Source: Streptomyces griseochromogenes (GTDB taxonomy: Bacteria > Actinomycetota > Actinomycetes > Streptomycetales > Streptomycetaceae). From it: DNA of 64,000 bases. Numbering within the stretch: the first letter of the stretch is position 1; each line of letters starts with the position of its first letter. The DNA is taken from the NCBI RefSeq assembly GCF_001542625.1, contig NZ_CP016279.1:4154001-4218000 (forward strand). Direction: 5' to 3'. Shown here one piece after another: positions 60,998 through 64,000 of the stretch. The translations under genes and the position numbers were made by a program. Under the pieces are notes generated by a model. It worked only from the letters and a program-made list of their open reading frames with translations, was not told where the DNA came from and ran no database searches.

Positions 60998-63763
60998 CTA
61001 CGACGCGTCGAGCACCGTGCCGTTCAACTCCAGGCCGCCGGGCTTCGGTTCACCGCTCTGATCGTCGATCTGCCGGAACCGCACCGACTCGGCGGACTCC
61101 GCGACCCGGTCCTTGACCGTCGGAACGGTGACGTCCGCGCTGGTCCCGCCCGCCGGGATGTCCACCGACAGGTAGAGACCTCCCCGCACCTTGGACAGGG
61201 GCCGCTCCGGGTCCGGCGAGGTGCCGGTCGTGTCCCGCAGCCAGCGCGCGGACACGTCCTTGGTGGACAGCTCAGGACCGCCGGGTGCCACCGCGACGAA
61301 AGTCGTGGAGATGTCCAGGTCGACGGCCTCGGACAGCGACACCCGCCACTTCAGGGGCTGCCCCTCGGCCACCTTGTCGGCGACCGGGGTGACGGTCACC
61401 TTGGGCGCCGGGTCGTCGTCGTGCACGGTGATGCCGCCCCGGTACGAGCCGACGACCGCGCTCCGGACCGCCTTGACGAGGATGTCGTAGGACACGTCGT
61501 TGCCGTAGCGCGTGTTGCCCTTCACCTCGATGGGCACGTCGATGTCGTGGCCGCCCGGACGCACGGTCACCAGCCGGTCCCCGGCCCGGCCGGTGGTCGG
61601 GTCGAGGACGTACACCCGGACCTGACCGCTGCCGTGCCCCGACACCCGGACCGGAACCCGGTAGGTGCGCACGCCCGAGTCGCCCTCGTTCACGGTCGTC
61701 CGGCCGACGTCCACCCGGGGAAGACCGGCGGCCCGCACCGCCGGCAGGCCGGGCCGCCAGCCCCACGCGTCCATCAGCCAGGCCCGGCCGGAGCCCGAAC
61801 GCGGGGTCAGCTCAAGGGACTTGACCTTGCGCAGATCGATTCCGGCGCGGGTCGCGGCCGTCAGCGGCACCCGGATCTCCCGCGCCCAGTAGGAGGCGGT
61901 GACCCCGCTGCCGGGCAGCCCGTCCGCCCGGACCCCGCCGAGGACCGCCTTGCGGCCGGAGGCGTCGGTGACCGACACGTCCAGGCGGGTGCCACGGGAG
62001 TTCGGCGGCACGAACAGCCTGAGCGCCAGTGCCTTGTCCCCGGCCAGCGAGACCGGGTCCTGCACGCCCACCCGTGCCGGGACGCCGGCGCGGGTCCAGT
62101 GCAGCGCGACCGCGCCGCGTCCGGTCTCACGGTCCGTCTCCCACGAGGCGAAGTGCGGCGAGGATCCCCCGGCCCCCTGGCCCAAGCAGGCCCTGGCGGG
62201 GGAGGGGTCCACCGCCGCGCACAGCTTGCCGCCACCGGTCACCGACACCCCGCCGTCCGGCAGGAACCCGGCGTCGCGGCGCCCGCCCACCGCATGGGTG
62301 AGCACCCGCGCCGGGTCCGCCGACGGCGCCCGCCTGCCGGAGCCGTCCAGCAGCGGCCGTACCTTGTCGTCACCGGCGAGGAACAGCCGCGCGGCGGCCG
62401 CGATGTAGGTCGAACCGGCCCGGTGCTGCTGGTCGGCGGTCAGCCGGGTGGCGGAACGCTTGCCGCACACCGGGTCGGGGTGCTGCGGGTCGTCCCCGAA
62501 GTCGTCCTCGGCGGGCGCGGCGGCCTGCCCAGGCGTCCACTCCGAGTTGAAGAAGTTGTGGTTGGCGCCGATGACGTAGACCGCGCTGTGCAGCGCGGTG
62601 CCGCGGCCGACCGCGCGGGTGCCGTCGACGTAGAGCTCGCCCTGGAGGTCGGAGACGTCGCCGTCGCAGCCCGGCAGGATCGTCGTGGACGGGACGTCGG
62701 GCACCGGGTTCTGGCCGAAGACGGTGGGGCCGATCATGACCAGGCCGCGGATCGTCCAGCGCACCGGTCCGTGGTAACCGTCCTGCGCGGCGGGCGGCGG
62801 GTACAGGCTGTCCATGGCGGCCCGGTTCACGCCCTCGCCGCCGCGTGAGTGCCCGACCAGCAGGACGCGGGAGAGGTCGGCGCGGGGCGCGTCGCGTACG
62901 ACGGCCGGTGCCGTCCGAGGGTGCGCGGCCCAGCCGGCCCACCGGGCCAGGTGCAGCCGCACCAGCGACGAGCGCGCCTGCGCGCCGCCGTCCTGGACGT
63001 CGCCGTCCTGACCGTTGATGCCGTTCGCGGAGATCGAGACGGTCACATAGCCCTGCGAGGCCAGCAGCTTCTGGTCGCGCAGATAGCCGCGGTGGCTCGG
63101 CACCGGCTCGGTCCCGGCCGGGCAGGGCCAGTCACCGCGGCTCTCGTGCCCCTTGTGGCACGTGTAGTGGCGGCCGTGCAGGAACAGCGCGAGCGGGCGC
63201 GGGCCACGGGCGCCGGTGGGAGCGACGACCACCGCGCGCATCTCCACCGGGGCGGCGAAGCCCGGCAGCCGGACCGGCTCGAGGTCGTACTCACCGGTCC
63301 TGGTGCGGTACGAACCCGGCTTGCCCGGGTCCACGCCATTGGCCGGCAGCGGTGCCGGCGGCTGGACGGCCGACACGGCCGCAGCGGCCTCCTGGCGGTC
63401 CAACCGCCGCCCGCCGGACCAGACTTGCAGTCCGCGCAGCTTCTCGGCCCGCTGCCGGTCGAGCGGCAGCCGGAAGCTGCGCCCGTCCTGGCCCGGCTGC
63501 GGGACCCCCAAGAGCCGCCCGCCCGCACGGAATTCGACCCGCGCGTCGCCCATGGGCACCGGCCGCTTAGCCCGCCACACCAGCTGCGGCTCCGACGGCC
63601 CGCCGGCGATCCCCCAGCCCGGCGGCAGCGCCCCGTCGCTCCCGGCCGTCAACGCCCGTATCGGCGAAGGCGGTCGACTCTGCGCGACTGCCACCCCTGG
63701 GGACGCTCCCGCCACCGCGAGCAACGCGGCAGCGGCGACCCATATGCGCCGGGCACGGACCAC
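60998..63763 (-). CDS. Large secreted alpha/beta-hydrolase with Calx-beta-like repeats
   Basis: 921 aa from GTG 63763 after AAGGAGGAG. Signal peptide (RIWVAAAALLAVAGASPGVAVA), an N-terminal region of about 130 residues, then an alpha/beta-hydrolase domain (about 170-520) with nucleophile elbow LLVGHSRGGEGVNRAAM and an oxyanion strand LALFLHGRHYTC. The C-terminal third (about 700-921) contains strands typical of Calx-beta repeats (VNEGDSGVRTYRVPVRVSG and VAEGQPLKWRVSLSEAVD, TVHDDDPAPKVTVTP). Such cell-surface enzymes hydrolyse esters; the substrate is unknown. A hairpin lies past the end. Confidence 0.85.
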   Translation of the reverse strand: MVRARRIWVAAAALLAVAGASPGVAVAQSRPPSPIRALTAGSDGALPPGWGIAGGPSEPQLVWRAKRPVPMGDARVEFRAGGRLLGVPQPGQDGRSFRLPLDRQRAEKLRGLQVWSGGRRLDRQEAAAAVSAVQPPAPLPANGVDPGKPGSYRTRTGEYDLEPVRLPGFAAPVEMRAVVVAPTGARGPRPLALFLHGRHYTCHKGHESRGDWPCPAGTEPVPSHRGYLRDQKLLASQGYVTVSISANGINGQDGDVQDGGAQARSSLVRLHLARWAGWAAHPRTAPAVVRDAPRADLSRVLLVGHSRGGEGVNRAAMDSLYPPPAAQDGYHGPVRWTIRGLVMIGPTVFGQNPVPDVPSTTILPGCDGDVSDLQGELYVDGTRAVGRGTALHSAVYVIGANHNFFNSEWTPGQAAAPAEDDFGDDPQHPDPVCGKRSATRLTADQQHRAGSTYIAAAARLFLAGDDKVRPLLDGSGRRAPSADPARVLTHAVGGRRDAGFLPDGGVSVTGGGKLCAAVDPSPARACLGQGAGGSSPHFASWETDRETGRGAVALHWTRAGVPARVGVQDPVSLAGDKALALRLFVPPNSRGTRLDVSVTDASGRKAVLGGVRADGLPGSGVTASYWAREIRVPLTAATRAGIDLRKVKSLELTPRSGSGRAWLMDAWGWRPGLPAVRAAGLPRVDVGRTTVNEGDSGVRTYRVPVRVSGHGSGQVRVYVLDPTTGRAGDRLVTVRPGGHDIDVPIEVKGNTRYGNDVSYDILVKAVRSAVVGSYRGGITVHDDDPAPKVTVTPVADKVAEGQPLKWRVSLSEAVDLDISTTFVAVAPGGPELSTKDVSARWLRDTTGTSPDPERPLSKVRGGLYLSVDIPAGGTSADVTVPTVKDRVAESAESVRFRQIDDQSGEPKPGGLELNGTVLDAS

Positions 63764-63948
63764 GGCTCCTCCTTGAACCCCGAGTTCGGGCGCCACGACT
63801 GTCCCGGGCGCCTCTCGCGCCCGGGAGGACGGGGAGGAGAGACTGCGGGTTGCCTGTGAAGGGCAAGTGACGGATCACGCGGGGTGGTGGTGCGCGGCCG
63901 GTGGACCGGCGGGGTCGGCCGCGCCGCCCGGAGCGTGTGCGCTCGTCC

Positions 63949-64000
63949 TCAGGTCCAGGCTCGGTACGGCTCGTCCACCAGCTGGAAGACCGGCTCGCTC
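63949..64000 (-). CDS. C-terminal end of a gene running off the right edge
   Basis: The minus-strand frame from 64000 ends at TGA (63951-63949) and reads SEPVFQLVDEPYRAWT. Codon use is GC-biased as in a real gene. Too short to identify. The region 63764-63948 between it and the esterase has no recognised element. Confidence 0.5.
   Translation of the reverse strand, partial: SEPVFQLVDEPYRAWT

Overview
The window is from a Streptomyces (or very close actinomycete) chromosome. The GC content is very high, third codon positions are almost always G or C, GTG starts and 4-base stop/start overlaps are common, and it carries streptomycete markers: a complete SapB/AmfS (ram) lanthipeptide locus, two streptogrisin-type proteases, mycothiol-linked formaldehyde metabolism, SpoIIE/RsbW-type regulators and an Otr(A)-type ribosomal protection protein. 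No rRNA, tRNA, CRISPR array, transposase or phage gene was found.

Layout. 1-2.4 kb: a minus-strand peptide-export locus (C39-peptidase ABC exporter cut by the window edge, HlyD-like adaptor, 71-aa cysteine-free Gly-Gly-leader precursor), then a thioesterase. 2.5-6.3 kb: streptogrisin with a repeat-rich tail facing a GAF/PAS/SpoIIE phosphatase. 6.6-13.7 kb: ramR facing ramC-ramS-ramA-ramB, the class III lanthipeptide morphogen locus; the 37-aa RamS is encoded at 10851-10964. 13.9-20.2 kb: a second SpoIIE phosphatase fused to an RsbW-like kinase, then an orphan cytochrome b (qcrB-like) facing a ctaD-ctaF pair. 20.3-22.6 kb: MarR/isochorismatase unit, phosphodiesterase and GNAT. 23.0-30.6 kb: a seven-gene operon for a form II (CoxL-like) molybdenum hydroxylase with its maturation genes. 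30.8-38.6 kb: an Otr(A)-like GTPase with a striking 24-bp-repeat insertion, a GH5 glycosidase, a beta-propeller and a TetR regulator that share an operator-like sequence, and an alcohol dehydrogenase. 38.8-42.4 kb: a second orphan ctaD coupled to a small membrane protein, and an ECF sigma factor with its CU044_5270-type partner. 42.4-46.6 kb: folD behind a well-formed ZTP (pfl) riboswitch, a Tat-exported L-amino-acid oxidase and two small proteins. 46.8-49.6 kb: mycothiol-dependent formaldehyde dehydrogenase with a metallo-beta-lactamase-fold partner, a short-chain dehydrogenase that has lost its middle, and a membrane protein. 49.7-64 kb: PLP decarboxylase, SDR/TetR pair with a clear dyad operator, LysR/MDMPI pair, L,D-transpeptidase, membrane-anchored streptogrisin, SAM methyltransferase, a DESG-motif protein, a PatB-like lyase, an F420-type oxidoreductase, and a large secreted esterase with Calx-beta-like repeats.

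How they fit together: the ram locus makes, cyclises and exports the aerial-growth surfactant peptide and may sit under the two adjacent SpoIIE-type regulators. The left-edge locus looks like a second, separate peptide export system. The cox operon is complete from structural genes to cofactor maturation. The orphan oxidase/cytochrome b genes look like alternative respiratory subunits that must borrow partners encoded elsewhere. Several convergent pairs are separated by perfect hairpins; others abut or overlap with no spacer.

Coordinates of starts were chosen from ribosome binding sites, family N termini and overlaps. Functions come from recognised motifs, not database searches.
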